A stretch of 64,000 nucleotides of DNA from Albula goreensis (GCA_022829145.1 CM040745.1:41454144-41518143), one strand, 5' to 3'. Shown: positions 1-12,347, counted from the stretch's first letter. Made by a program: numbers and translations. Notes: generated by a model not told the origin, from the letters alone.

Positions 1-1439
1 TCATCATTAGTCATATACATGGAATTTTTTCAGATCTCTGATAGAGGGGTATACGCTTGTTCAGGTAGAAAGCATGTCTACTAAACGTTGTAATGAGCTC
101 ATAAAAGTATTATGACACTGATTACACAATGACACAATGACTGATTACACAAGGAGGTTCAACAGGAAGAGTCAGACAGGATTGTGTAATATCTGATCAG
201 AAATGATTCTGACATTCCAAACACTAACATTCTAACAAGCAATATCATCTTCTTATCTTAGGATATATTAAATAACATAAAGTCAAATAATATCATAATA
301 TATGGCTTTATTACAACTAAATTATATATTTTTAAAAAAAGTTAAAGGGGCAGTTTGACCCCATGGCAGTTGTAGTGTTAAACTGAAACTTAGACTGTCC
401 CTAATATAAACAACGGCAGTAAGCCCACCTTATCCACGTGTGAATGGTTCCAGAACCACTGCAGATGTGCAAAAGCTGTGGATGCTCAGGACACATATAA
501 AATAGCTTAATTTTACCCTATCCGTGTTCATAACTTGAAACCCCACCTTTATGTGCAAGTAAGAACTGTTTAAACCCACATAAATCATACTGACTACAGC
601 ATTCTATTATATGCTGCGCAAAGGAATTTCAAATGTTCTTTTTCCATAATTTTCTGAATTTTTTTTTCAAACCCTGGTTGGTCAAAACCATGGATGCCAA
701 ACCTGCAGATAAATGTATTCTACACAGAGACCAGCTGACATTACTTTAAACAATATGTCAAAGATTTTTTTTTTTCAGAAACACAGCTTCTGTACTTCTG
801 CTTCTTTTCCAGGTCATGCATTGCAACATTACTTTCTCTCAACACCTTCAATGACATACAACCACTGGTACACTTGGTACAGCCCTATACATTTTCAAAC
901 CAAAGGCAGATGGAAATAATGCAGGACTGCCAGCTCAAGGACATGGTTATCCGGTGCAAGTCTTGGCTGTATTAGGGCATGCAGGACCGGTGTCCTTGTT
1001 GGCCTCTCTGGACTTGGCTCTGGTTGGTCACCACTGTCATCTGATGTCACTGGATTTTCTGGAAATCCTCCAAAGGGGTATGTGGAGCCTCCTGGCTTGG
1101 CTGTGCTATGCAGTACAAAATGCCAGAGATTCTTCCCAGAGGAAAAAACAAGATTTATTAATCTCTCAGCTTTAATATGTATGAATGATAAAAAGATGAA
1201 TGATGTTTTTCAGTCTCTTTATATTATAATACATTATAGTACAATTATTTCCAGAGTGACTTACAAAGCAGGAGAACATTAAGTGCATGAACCTGATTAT
1301 GAGTAATAGTACCAGACCTTATTGCCAGGACTATCCACACCTCCCAACAAGCAAGTACTTAAGCAGCATCACTTTGCTTTGCTATCCTGCACTGTTGCTA
1401 TTTCAAATGAAAATACAAACACTAGTCCCTACTCAAAAA
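1..1439. other. AT-rich sequence without recognised feature
   Basis: I see no gene, recognisable transposon protein or tandem array here. The short open frames near 0.7-1.3 kb have no family signature and look like chance openings in AT-rich DNA. Confidence 0.6.
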
Positions 1440-1464
1440 ACTTAAGGCCATAGACAACAGACCT

Positions 1465-1830
1465 CAACTGTGTTTAAAGACCAGTCTGAAGAGGCGAGTG
1501 TTCAGTCTGCGGTGGAACACTCTCAATGATTCGGCTGTCCTGATGTCATTGGGGAGTGCTTTCCACCACTGGGGGGCCAGAATAGAGAGACATCGAGACA
1601 GGGAGGAGTAAGTATGTTAGGAGGGCAGAGAGAGCTGGTTTGTGTTTGCATATCCGAAACATCTAGCCGGAGTGTAGGGTTTGAAAATTGACCAAAGTTA
1701 TTGTGGAGCTGCCCCTTTCACTGCCATGTAGACAAGCACCAAGGATTTGAACTTAACATGAGCATCAGCAGTAGCAAATGGAGTGAGGAGTGTGACATGA
1801 GCACACTCTGGAAGAACTCTTTTAGTGAAA
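1465..1830 (-). repeat. Probable interspersed repeat fragment, LINE-associated
   Basis: The stretch contains phrases such as a 'tccaccactggggggccag' segment that I associate from memory with fish interspersed repeats lying antisense to or beside L2/Rex-type LINE reverse transcriptases. No reverse transcriptase motif can be read, so the assignment rests on resemblance only. The strand given is inferred. Confidence 0.3.
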
Positions 1831-2056
1831 TAATGGGTTTTTGTTTATTCCAACCTTGAATTTTACTCTCACAGATAAATGGAATATCTGGGCATTATCA
1901 CTTCTAACATAGCTGCAGTGAGTCCTATTAGTGTGCATATCTTACTGAAAGTCACATGCTGTGGTTTGGCATGGAATTCTGTCCATGCCACAGCATGGCC
2001 AGCAGTTGCACTTGAAATAGCAGTGGTGTCACTCATGGAATGGGGGTTTCAGGCTC

Positions 2057-2095
2057 CAGGGGCCTCATTTATAAACTATGCGTATGTCAGGAGTC
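2057..2095 (+). repeat. Harbinger-type terminal sequence (MITE end)
   Basis: The segment GGGCCTCATTTATAAA closely matches the terminal inverted repeat of the Harbinger-type element at 35184-37121 (GGGCCTCATTCATCAAA). A related end lies at about 47861. No opposite end was found nearby, so this is probably a truncated non-autonomous copy. Confidence 0.4.
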
Positions 2096-2382
2096 ACGCT
2101 ACTGCCCCCTGGTGACCCTCCCACAACAGGTACTGGGACCCACCCGCCACAGACAAGGACACAGGGAATCAGGTTAGCAGAGACTTTATTTTTCACCTGG
2201 CCATCCATAAAAGAAAATGTGATTCACCAGACAAGACCACCTTCTTCCATTGGTCCATGGTCCAGTTCTGATGCTCACATGCCCATTGTTGGGGCTTTCA
2301 GCAGTGGACAGGGATCAGCATGGGCACCCTGACTGGTCTGCGGCTAAGCAGCCCCATACGCAACAAACTGCGATGATCTCTA

Positions 2383-3429
2383 ACATTTGCAAAGAAAATG
2401 CTGAGCTTGTTTGGTTCAACATATCTGTGCGAGAAAACATTCTCTGTTATGAACTTTAACAAAAACCGTGTGAAGACAAGAGTAATGTGACTCTCACTTG
2501 CGTGACATTTTGCGCATCAAAACCACTGCCTTTGAACCAGACCTGGCCTATGTGCTGCAGTCCAGATCTCAGTATCACCCCTCAGCATTAGGATATAATG
2601 AACAGTTTTCCTCAGGACAGTCACATTAAAGCAGTAATTTGGTTTTAAATCCCTCCTCTCTCTTACCCTGGGGCTATCCCAGCTGATTGAAGCCCTCCAT
2701 CTCACTATTTATTTTGACTGTGTTTAAGTGCTTAGCGTAACCTGGATGGTGTTGTATGGAGCTGCCATATGTTTACTGTGTGTGGGGATGATGTAAAGTT
2801 GTTAATCCTCTGTTCACTTTCTGCTCCATTTCCCTTTGCTCTTGATGCAGTTCTGCACCTTTCTGCACTCCCTGTTCTTGTGACTGGATTACATATTTTT
2901 GACTGACAAAGCATTTGTGCAAGCAAATTATTTGTTTTGGTAATCTGAGATGAATAAATAGCAAAATCTCAGTTAATTTAATTAGGTTTTTTTGTTGTTG
3001 GTCAAAATCAGTTATACATATATTTGAATACATGGAATTTGCACTTCATTGTAAGTTGAATGTTGGTGTTATGTTCCTGTTCATATGTCTTGAACTTGAA
3101 AGTTGATTGGCAACAACAATTACCAATAACATGTCATGTTTAAAATGAATCTATGATATATTTCAGTTTAATTAATTTTTTTCCCCAGTTTAGCTTGTTT
3201 CATCCTATATGGCCTTTAGATATGAAAAGTAGAGTGATTTTGGTAAGACCTGTTTAGATTTTTCATACATGTGTGAAATTAAATGTATGTTGTTTGCAAT
3301 AAAATTTCCATAAATAGTTAATTTGCACTTGATTTTAATGGTTCAAAGAATGTCAGGCAGAATGGTTGGCCCTCACGCATGTTCACCTCATCAGATCTGG
3401 CCCTCTTTGAAAAAGTTTGGACACCCCTG
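2383..3429 (+). mobile_element. hAT DNA transposon, 3' part with transposase C-terminus
   Basis: At 2383-2585 the plus strand encodes the end of an hAT transposase: LFGSTYLCEKTFSVMNFNK, then after one frameshift near 2490 SHLRDILRIKTTAFEPDL and LAYVLQSRSQYHP. This is the conserved hAT C-terminal dimerisation region of the GTF2IRD2/Charlie-like group. The remaining 0.8 kb is AT-rich untranslated DNA ending at 3429 with GTTTGGACACCCCTG, a typical hAT terminus (CAGGGGTGTCCAAAC in reverse). The 5' end and most of the transposase are missing. The element abuts the start of the first copy of the duplicated block, so it landed at or truncated that boundary. The frameshift and missing N-terminus make it a dead copy. 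Confidence 0.75.
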
Positions 3430-3565
3430 GTGTAATTAGTCAAATAACAAAGCAAATGCAAATATGAAGAAATGACTGCTATTAACTGAAAGCTTGCCTC
3501 CAAGGAGCTAGCCATCTGTTATACATATATACTTGTTTATATCAAAGAGCAAATATATATATCAA

Positions 3566-3571
<6 letters not shown>

Positions 3572-3655
<84 letters not shown>
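3572..3655. repeat. (TA)n microsatellite
   Basis: An uninterrupted run of about 42 TA dinucleotides. The matching position in the second copy of the block (about 7108) has only a short non-repetitive sequence, so the run expanded after the duplication. Confidence 0.97.
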
Positions 3656-3657
<2 letters not shown>

Positions 3658-4404
3658 AAGACCAAAGGTTCCTGTGTTTTTTTTTGTTCAGTGATTTTAA
3701 TCATGATAATTTAGGGAGGTAGATCTGTAGACCAGTTATAGCTCCCTAAAACAGCAGTCATGTCATGAGAATAGATTGAACAACAGCACTGTCAGTTAAA
3801 CAAGGCCCCCTACTTTCCCATATGTAGCAGTTCATACCATGAAATCAGTGCTATTAATGCTGAGGATTGTGCAATGTCCGCTAAAGATAAGCAGATCCTT
3901 TTTACCCCTGGTGCTATGCCCCTAAGCAGACCTGGAGTGCATGAAATACCCTTTCATTCACCAATTCTTTGTTCAGAGGGCCTAGACACACCTACAATGA
4001 TCTACATTTTTTTTTGGTAAGATCAGCATACCATTACGTAAATTAGGCAAATACAGTAACGTTAGCTGATTGATAATGTTTTTAAGATAGCAACTAATAT
4101 TCACGAGTTGTTTATTGCCTGCTTTGTTGAACTTGTCTTCTGCTCTGTACCATACACAGTGGAACAGAACAGGAACTTGTGGAAAAAAAACATGAATTTG
4201 AGGATATCAAGGACCTGGACTGTTCTGGGGCATGCCATGCAAAATCATAAGAAATAGAAAAAGAAAATCATGGAAAAGGGCAAGACAGGGTGAAACATAC
4301 TGAAGGTCACTAGTCAGGAATCAGAATTTGGGAGGGAACAGTCACTGATAACTGGATAGAACACCACCTCCTTCATGCTTTTTTACTCATCCAAGTTGAG
4401 TAAC

Positions 4405-5788
4405 TAACACAGTGAATCCCTCACCTGCTGTGTTTGGCTCAGTAGCAAGTGAACCCCTCTCCTGCTGCATTTTGCCCAGTAACAAAGTTCCTGCCCTGCT
4501 GTGTTGGGCACAGTAACACAGTGAATACTGCCCTGTTGTGTTTGGCACAGTAACTCAGTGAATCATCCCCTGCTGTGTTTGGCACGGTAACCCAGTCATC
4601 CCTGCCCTGCTGTGTTTGACACAGTAGCACAGTGAACCGCTCTTCTGTTGTGTTTGGCACACTAAAAGAGTGATTCCTGCCCTGCTTTGTTTGACAGAGT
4701 AGCACAGTGAACCTTCTCCTGATGTGTTTGACTCACAGTAACACAGTGAATCATCCACTGCTGTGTTTGGCACAGTAACCCAGTGATCCCTGCCCTGCTG
4801 TGTTTTGCACTGTAGCACAGTGAACCCCTCTCCTGCTTTGTTTGGCACAGTAAGACAATGAATCCTTCCTGATGTTTGACAGAGTAACACAGTGAATCTC
4901 TCCCCTGATGTGTTTGGCACAGTAACACAGTGAATCATCCCCTGCTGTGTTTGGCACGGTAACCCAGTCATCCCTGCCCTGCTGTGTTGGACACAGTAGC
5001 ACAGTGAACCGCTCTTCTGTTGTGTTTGGCACACTAAAAGAGTGATTCCTGCCCTGCCGTGTTTGGCACAATAGCACAGGGAACCCTTCTCCTGCTGTGT
5101 TAGGGCACAGTAACACAGTGAATCATCCACTGCTGTGTTTGGCAAAGTAACCCAGTGATCCCTGCCCTGCTGTGTTTTGCACTGTAACACAGTGAACCCC
5201 TCTCCTGCTGTGTTTGGCACAGTAAGACAATGAATCCTTCACTGCTTTGTTTGACAGAGTAACCCAGTGAATCTCTCCCCTGATGTATTTGACTCAGTAA
5301 CACAGTGAATTAGTGAATCACTGCCCTGCTTTGTTTGGCACAGTAACACAGTGAATCCCTCCCCTGATGTGTTTGGCACAGTAACACAGTGAATCCCTCC
5401 CCTGATGTGTTTGGCTCAGTAACACAGTGAATCACTGCCCTGCTTTGTTTGGCACAGTAACACAGTGAATCCCTCCCCTGATGTATTTGACTCAGTAACA
5501 CAGTGAATTAGTGAATCACTGCCCTGCTTTGTTTGGCACAGTAACACAGTGAATCCCTCCCCTGATGTGTTTGGCACAGTAACACAGTGAATCCCTCCCC
5601 TGATGTGTTTGGCACAGTAACATTGAATCCCTCCCCTGATGTATTTGACTCAGTAACACAGTGAATTAGTGAATCACTGCCCTGCTTTGTTTGGCACAGT
5701 AACACAGTGAATCCTTCCCCTGATGTGTTTGGCACAGTAACACAGTGAATCCCTCCCCTGATGTGTTTGGCACAGTAACACAGTGAAT
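4405..5788. repeat. 38-bp minisatellite array 1
   Basis: About 36 tandem units of a basic 38-bp motif containing 'gtgtttggcacagtaacac' and 'agtgaatccctcccctg'. Units differ at the positions around ccctgatg/ccctgctg and aatccctc/aatcatcc. Two successive blocks, 4561-4932 and 4933-5304, match each other unit by unit at an offset of 372 bp, which shows higher-order repeat structure. After 5304 a second higher-order pattern is marked by 'tgatgtatttgactcag' at about 5281, 5479 and 5637. Long minus-strand open frames here follow from the repeat and are not genes. Confidence 0.95.
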
Positions 5789-5789
5789 C

Positions 5790-5955
5790 CTAAGAGCATC
5801 TGCTAAATGCCTGTAATGAAATGTAATGTAAAGATCATAGGCACAGGGAATTCCTGCCTTTGGCCAAAGGCACAGGGTATGCCTGTGTTACGAGAATACC
5901 TGAGTGAGGCAACAGGCCCAGGGAATGCCTGTGTGAGGCCACAGGCCCAGTAAAA
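5790..5955 (+). repeat. SINE 3' tail fragment and short degenerate tandem repeat
   Basis: Positions 5790-5832 carry 'gagcatctgctaaatgcctg' followed by a TAATG-rich end. This is the 3' tail shared by many fish tRNA-derived SINEs and is also seen at 58740-58780. It is followed by a few degenerate copies of a unit built on 'ggcacagggaattcctgcc' and an A run at 5952-5969. Confidence 0.55.
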
Positions 5956-5969
5956 AAAAAAAAAAAAAA

Positions 5970-6650
5970 CATCATCCACTAAAGGCACACTTTCCAAAGA
6001 AAATGTGGTTGCTACTTTCTTTAGGCATAAAACTATTAAAGTTAGAAATGTATCATTCCTAAAATAAGCATGTATAATAATAATAATTATTATTATAATT
6101 ATTATTGCTTTTTATTATTTTTTATTTATTTGTTACATGTATTTAATAATTCCACAACTATGTATCCTCAAGGTGTTCTTGTGGAAATTTACCAAAATTG
6201 GCAGAGCAGTTTTTGTTGCTTAATCCTGAAGCATTGCAGATTACATGCATTGCAGGTGCTAATGTTGAGAAATGATCTGGCATGTGAAATGCGCTTGTAG
6301 TCACACAAAAATGGCTATCAGCTGATAAAATCCTTCCAGCATGACTGCTCATGAATGGGGAAAAGCTATTACACAAGGCTATCTTTGTATGTTCAAGCAC
6401 TTCTTTTTCAATTATAAGCCAAAAGTCAATAAACTATTATAGATGACTGAAAGACCTGGGTTAGAGAGAGCTAAACACCAGGATCTTAACTGTACTTATG
6501 GATAAATTGATCATTTTTACCTCTATGCTGGTCTGGCTGTTCTCCAGCCCATTCTTACATAGCCAGTCTGTTCTTAACCTGTGTGGTTCTCTTGAAACAG
6601 GGAGTAACATACTTGACTACACTGTATTGCCCCCCTCTGGTTGAGATGCC
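5970..6650. other. AT-rich sequence without recognised feature
   Basis: An ATT/AATA-rich stretch at 6070-6140 is followed by unremarkable sequence. I see no gene or classified repeat. Confidence 0.5.
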
Positions 6651-6654
6651 TATT

Positions 6655-6900
6655 AGGAACTGAGAATGCCCCTGAGAATGTCTCTGTGACACAGAGAATG
6701 TGTCTTTGTCTCTGAAAATGTCTGTGTGACCATGAAAATCTCTGAGAACATCTTTGCAAATCTGGGAAAATATCTAACAATGTCTATGAAACTGTATAGA
6801 TGTGTATGAGGCTTTGAGAATTTCTGTTATAACATAGACACCATCTGTGAGATTGACAATGTCTCTTAGACACAAATACTGTCTATGAGATAAGCAAAGG
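6655..6900. repeat. Degenerate short tandem repeat
   Basis: Loosely repeated 'gagaatgtctctgtgac'-type units of roughly 20 bp recur with many substitutions. It is an old, decayed tandem array without coding signal. Confidence 0.5.
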
Positions 6901-6946
6901 AGGCAGTGCCTCCTCAATAATTAAAAAAAAAATCTTATGAAAACTG

Positions 6947-9117
6947 TGTAATTAGTCAAATTAATTGCAATTTGCAAATTGAAATAATGCAAATATGAAC
7001 ATGAAAAAGGAGTAAAAGCTTTAAATTGTGTCTGAAAGTGTGAACGTTTTAACTGACAGCTTGCCTCCAAGGAGCTAGTCGTCTGTTATACATATGTACA
7101 TGTGTTTATCAAAGACCTAATATCAAAGACCAGAGGCTCCTGTGTGTTTTTTTCTTTTAGTTCAGTGATTTTAATCATGATAATTTAGGGAGGCAGATCT
7201 TTAGACCCGTTATAGTTCCCTAAAATAGCAGTAATGCCATGAGAATAGATTGCACAACAGCACTGTCAGTAAAATATGTGGGCCCCCAAGTTTCCTATAT
7301 GTAGCAGTTGATACCAAGAAATCGGAGCTATTAATGCAGAGGACTGTGCATTGTCTGATACAGATTAGCAGACCCAGGGTGTAGCTAGAAAATTGAAATT
7401 CCCATATTTTCATGGGCCCCTTCAAATCCTTGGTACCTGCATGCTTAGCACCCTTTCCCCCTGGTGCTATGCCTCTGAGTAAACTTGTAGTGTATGAAAT
7501 ACTCTTTCATTCACCAATTCTTGTGCCAAGACACACCTACAATGACCTACAGTTTTGTTACGTTTTGTAAGATCAGCATACCATTACCGAAATCAGGAAA
7601 ATACACCAACGTTAACTGACTGATAATGTTTTTAAGATAACAGCTAACATTCACAAGTTAGTTTTTTCCTGCTCTGTTGAACTTGCCTTGTGCTCTGTAC
7701 CATACACAATAGAACAGAACAAGAACTTGGGGGAGAAAAAACATGAATTTGAGGTTATCAAAGACCTGGACTATGCTGGAACATGCAATGCAAAAACAGG
7801 GGGAATGCAGGAGTGCAAGGGTGGAACTTAATATTTTGGGATGACCTATCATAGATCATGTTATCATCGGGGTGGGGATAAGGGAGATGGATAAGCTTCA
7901 GGATGGAGGAAAAACACAACAAACCATCAAAGAATGTGCCAACCTTTCAACAGGAGTCTGCATTTTCTCTAAAACCGTCCTTTTGTACATTCCTTTAAGA
8001 CAGAAAGAAATAATGGAAAAGAGGGAAGTTAACAGAGGAAAAGGGCAAGACAGGGTGAAACATAATGACAGTCACTAGTCAGGAATCAGGACTTGGAGGG
8101 GAACCAGTCACAGATAACTGGACAGAACAACACCTCCTTCATGCCTTTTTACTCCTCCAAGTGGGGTAAGTAACGCAGTGCCCTGCTGTGTTTGACTGAG
8201 TAACCAAGTGAATCCCTCTCCTGCTGTGTTTGGCACAGTAACAGAGTGAATTCCTCCCTTGATGTGATTAGCACAGTGACAGAGTGAATCCCTCTCCTGC
8301 TGTGTTTGGCACAGCAACAGAGTGAATGAGTGAATTCCTCCCTTGATGTGATTAGCACAGTAAAACAGTGAATCCCTCTCCTGCTGTGTTTGGCACAGTA
8401 ACAGAGTGAATCCCTCTCCTGCTGTGTTTGGCACAGTGACAGAGTGAATTCCTCTCCTGTTGTGTTTGACACAGTAACACAGTTAATGAGTGAATTCCTC
8501 CCTTGATGTGATTAGCACAGTAAAACAGTGAATCCCTCTCCTGCTTTGTTTGGCACTGTAGCACAGTGAATCCCTCCCCTGCTGTGGTTGGCACAGTAAC
8601 ACAGTGAATGAGTGAATTCCTCCACTGATGTGTTTGGCACAGTAAATTCCTCCCCTGCTGTGTTTGGCACAGTAACACAGTGAATGCGTGAATTCCACCC
8701 CTGATGTGTTTGGCACAGCAACACAGTGAATGAGTGAATTCCACCCCTGATGTGTTTAGCACAGTAAAACTTTGAATCCCTCTCCTGCTTTGTTTGGCAT
8801 AGTAGCACAGTGAATTACTCCCCTAATGTGTTTGGCACAGTAACACAGTGAATCATTCAATGCTGTTTTTACCAATAACACAGTGAATCCCTGCCCTGCT
8901 GGGTTTGGCACAATATCACAGTGAATCCTGCCCTGCTGTTTCTAACAGTAGCATTGTGAACCCTTCTCCCACTGTATTTGGCCCAGTAACAGAGTGAATC
9001 CCTCTTCTGCTGTGTTTGGCACAGTAACAGAGTGAATCCTCCCCTGCTGTGCTTGACTCAGTAACACAATGAATCCCTCTCCTGCTTTTTGGCACAGTAA
9101 AACAGTGAATCCCTCTC
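6947..9117. repeat. Duplicated block, copy 2 (with minisatellite)
   Basis: Diverged direct copy of 3431-5790. It keeps the landmark order but has its own indels, a longer middle section (about 7370-7990) and a differently evolved minisatellite. The offset between the copy starts is about 3.5 kb. Confidence 0.85.
8170..9117. repeat. 38-bp minisatellite array 2
   Basis: About 25 units related to the array at 4405-5788, sharing 'gtgtttggcacagtaacac' but dominated by variants with 'aatccctctcctgctgtg' and by a longer compound unit containing 'gagtgaattcctcccttg' and 'tgatgtgattagcacagt'. Variant composition differs clearly from array 1, so the two arrays homogenised separately after the duplication. 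Confidence 0.95.
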
Positions 9118-9120
9118 CCC

Positions 9121-9665
9121 TAGAACCGTATGTTAAAAAGTTTTGAAATTTGGAACACTGATTGGGGACAGTCCCCTGCATCTTCTCACCAAATTTCATG
9201 TGTGTCAAGCATTCTAGCGCCAACAGTGGGTCAACGTTGGAGGTGCATTTACGCACATAACTTTTGAACTGTATGCCCGAGTTTCAAAAATCAGGTACCA
9301 TTGGATTCCTTGGATCACGCCAAGTTCAATCTCAAATCTCAAATGATCTACAGCGCAAGCCTCACAAAATTTATTAGATGGATTTTTCATTTTCAAAACT
9401 GTACCTCTGTTACAGCCAATCGGTGGTGAAGCTGCCAAACAGGAAGTGAGGTCATATCTAAACAATGCTTTGATATGTTGATATCAACCTTGGTATGTGA
9501 ACTTGGGACCCATTCCTGAGGGTGTACAAAAAATGTGGCGTCAAAAGGGCTCTGCCATAAGCAAAAACACATTCTCCCGAGCAACGACCGATGTGTTCAC
9601 CTTATAAATATATGATGACTTAGGAGATTCCAGGGCCTGCCATCAATTACGTTGACATGACAATC
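9121..9665. other. Non-coding, unclassified
   Basis: The stretch has a composition suggestive of an old interspersed repeat (for example 'acttttgaactgtatgccc'), but I cannot assign a family. No matching sequence lies upstream of the related LTR piece at 27.09 kb. Confidence 0.4.
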
Positions 9666-9667
9666 TG

Positions 9668-10427
9668 TGAGATATTGAGTGAGATATTTGCCTACTAACG
9701 CTGCGCGGCGCTTGACTAGGAGCCAGCTAAACAATGAACCAACACAATGATTACAGATATGAACAATAAATAACAGGTAATAACATTTAGTTATAATATA
9801 ACAATATGTACCTAAGCGATGTTATCTATCTGTGCCCAGTGTTACAACCTTACTGTTGCAGGTTCCTCCGTTGGTTAGACGGGTCCAGTGCGTTCCTTTA
9901 GTTTCAGTCTCTGGTTTCCCAGGGCGCAGAGTTGGTTGCTCGCTCGTTCTCACTGGGGTCCGATGCCGTCGTTCACGTAGCTGGATCCGTGACTTAGCTG
10001 CTGGCCTCTGGTGACTTACAGGTCTTCGCTCCGCTGGATTCCAGGGTTTGTTCATTGGCTCTCCGCGGCAGGGCTCCACTCCTCTCGTGGCCTCGTGACT
10101 GTGCGTCTCTGCTCACTGTAGCTAACCACCGGGGTTCGAAGCTACCTTTTAGGCTGCGTTGAGTGGGCCTATTTAACCGAGAGAGTTCTTGCACACAAGG
10201 CAGACAAGGACAGTGTTTCTTAGCGTGCAAGCCCAGATGACAGAGTTTCATGCATGCGCCCAGCACACGAAAGGAGTGAGGTGAGAGAGAAGAGAAGAGA
10301 GATGTCTGGGGTGTTGGTCCTTTTTATTACCTGCGTTTTATGGCTTTTAACGTTGTTATGCTGTGAGTTAGTTATCTTTTGAATTTTGCTGTGGAACTAT
10401 GGGAAACGTAGTTTAGTAGTCCCTACA
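9668..10427. mobile_element. Long-LTR fragment, copy 1
   Basis: This segment matches 27088-27876 along its whole length: 'gagatatttgcctactaac', 'ctaggagccagctaaac', 'agtctctggtttcccaggg', 'gtgttggtcctttttatt' and the final 'agtccctaca'. It ends in CA as expected for an LTR. It is interpreted as a solo or partial LTR of an unclassified LTR retroelement and is a fossil with no coding capacity. Its last 130 bp are duplicated again at 16790-16917. Confidence 0.65.
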
Positions 10428-11626
10428 ACAATAAGGTTGAATGATGTTTAGAGCTGGTTATATGAGATCCATGTTCATGTTACCCTCTTGAAGAAACTCA
10501 CGACACGCAGTCAGTTTTCGTTTATTTTTAATTTTTTCTTTATTTTCCCTGGTCTCTGAAGTGTTTTCAGCTAGCTGAATACATCTCGCTACTTCCCCCT
10601 TACGTACAGCTACGTATACTTTTTTAAAATTGTACTTCCCATGTCAACATAAACCAGGAAAGACAAAAACAAAATAAATGTATCTTTTACAATTCATCTT
10701 TTCAACATCAGTTCTACCCATTACCATACTAAATAAACATTTCAAAGGAAAAAAATAAATTAATTAATGTCTCTTTTGTGTTTCCACTACACATGGTTTA
10801 CTGAAACCAATTGCTGTTCGCAACACTATCCCCCACTAAAAAAAATAAAATGTTACCTTAACATTTTCTTTTTCTTTCAATACATTTTAACAGGTAAACT
10901 TCTTAACAGAACAATTTAAGGTAATCACATTCATATAGTTTCACAGACTCATTCATCTCAGACTCAAATGACTATTTCCTTTCCCTTACTGTATCACAAT
11001 GGCATGAATACAACAATATAGATCCCTACATTTTCTTGCATCTCGAGATGCCTTGTCTGTAGGCTTGCTGGCGGGACCCTCCAAATAACCTGTAATGACA
11101 GATGGACACTGCCACATTCACCTCTTATGGCTATGTATTCTCATATATGGATGCCATTAGTTCCATTACCACTTCAGTGGTTGCATTACTTCTGACCAAA
11201 GGCATAATTCTCTAAACTATGTCTGTGTTCTTTTGTGAAAGGATATTTCCCCTTTTTTTAAAAAGAATTAATTGTACTGCGATTACACCTGAACTCTATT
11301 TTTCTATAACATCTCAACGTTTGACTTCTAACTCTAACTACTATAACTTATCTCATCATATATCAATAAAAGGATACTGATTTCAGAATCATCCTCTCAA
11401 TGGTTATGTTCATGTCCACCCTTTACGTTCTTCAGTTCAGTGGTTGGTAAGTGGGTTGTCCTAGCGCATAATCCATGTAGATGTGTCGAGGTCTCCATGC
11501 CCTCATGGATGTTCTCCTAGTTATTCCCATGTCTGAATCATCTCCCTCTTCTTCTAAGTCTCCAGCATGTTCTCTGTTCTCAAGCTCAATATTATGATCT
11601 CCACACTCCTCCACAGGTTCTACCGG
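10299..11626 (-). repeat. Direct duplication, copy A (LTR tail + Gypsy-1 3' LTR + interior)
   Basis: The 1328-bp stretch recurs at 16790-18126. In order it contains the tail of the long LTR (to 10427), a 50-bp spacer, a Gypsy-1 LTR (10478-10825) and about 0.8 kb of Gypsy-1 interior. It ends precisely where the Harbinger terminal repeat begins. The four bases before its LTR, TTCA (10474-10477), match the four bases after the far LTR of Gypsy-1 (22595-22598). This suggests copy A holds the original insertion boundary of Gypsy-1. Confidence 0.85.
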
Positions 11627-12347
11627 GGCTGCGTTCCAATCCGAAAAAATGCTTGCTTCTTCGTGCTCACTTCCCTTCAATCAAGGGGGGAATCCCCAAA
11701 AAGTCCCGTATGTAAGATGGCTGGCTGCCACTGTGAGGGAGATTCCAATCCAGATTTGTTGAGGGAAGGGAGGATTTTCATTTGCTCAAGCCCTCGGTTT
11801 TCCTCCCTCCAATGGAGCCAACAAAAATCATCCCTCCAAGCGTTGATATTGCCCAGAATGCTTTGCTCATTCTCCCTCAGAAAAATTTTGACCGCCATTA
11901 CATTTATAGCGAAGCAGTAATGGCATCAAAAACGGCATACAAATGTAAGAATTGTGTACGAGCAGGGTGTCAGTGTGTAATATACGAGAGATGTAAATGC
12001 AAATAGCAATGTTTGGGGGTGGGAGGCATCTGTTTTGCGTTTTTTTTAAGTATGTAACTTTATAGTTCGTTTTTGTTGTAGCCACTGAGGGCTATTGCAG
12101 TAGGCTACTGAATTACACAAGATAACTAACTAGTTGCTAAAAGAAGTAGCATTCATGATAGAAGTTTGGCTGGTTGCAAATACACTGATGAGACTACAAA
12201 CACTGGTACCTGATTGTTTATAGCTTGTAAAAAAAAAAATCAGTATGAACACAAACTTGCTATCGTGCACAGTAACTCGCTGCTTCTGAGTTGTTGGTTT
12301 AAGTAAATATCGTAAACTAACGTTAAGTGGTACTGTTAAGTGAATTT

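Larger units (their letters stand above)
3431..5790. repeat. Duplicated block, copy 1 (with minisatellite)
   Basis: The sequence from 'gtgtaattagtcaaat' through the end of the 38-bp minisatellite recurs in diverged form at 6947-9117. Shared landmarks in the same order are 'gcttgcctccaaggagctag', a 'cagtgattttaatcatgata' segment, 'ttcattcaccaattctt' and the minisatellite. Copy 1 has a TA expansion that copy 2 lacks. About 600 bp between the microsatellite and the minisatellite holds no gene. Confidence 0.85.

Noticed and set aside
4555-5220. A 221-codon minus-strand open frame
   Set aside because: It lies entirely in the 38-bp minisatellite and merely repeats the translated unit in rotating phase; there is no independent coding signal.
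8108-8808. Several overlapping minus-strand frames of 77-136 codons
   Set aside because: They are translations of minisatellite array 2.
4405-9117. CRISPR-like array
   Set aside because: Units are contiguous minisatellite repeats without unique spacers, in a eukaryotic context.
9832-10266. Overlapping frames on both strands
   Set aside because: They lie in the LTR fragment, recur at 27.2-27.6 kb with differences, and have no family match.
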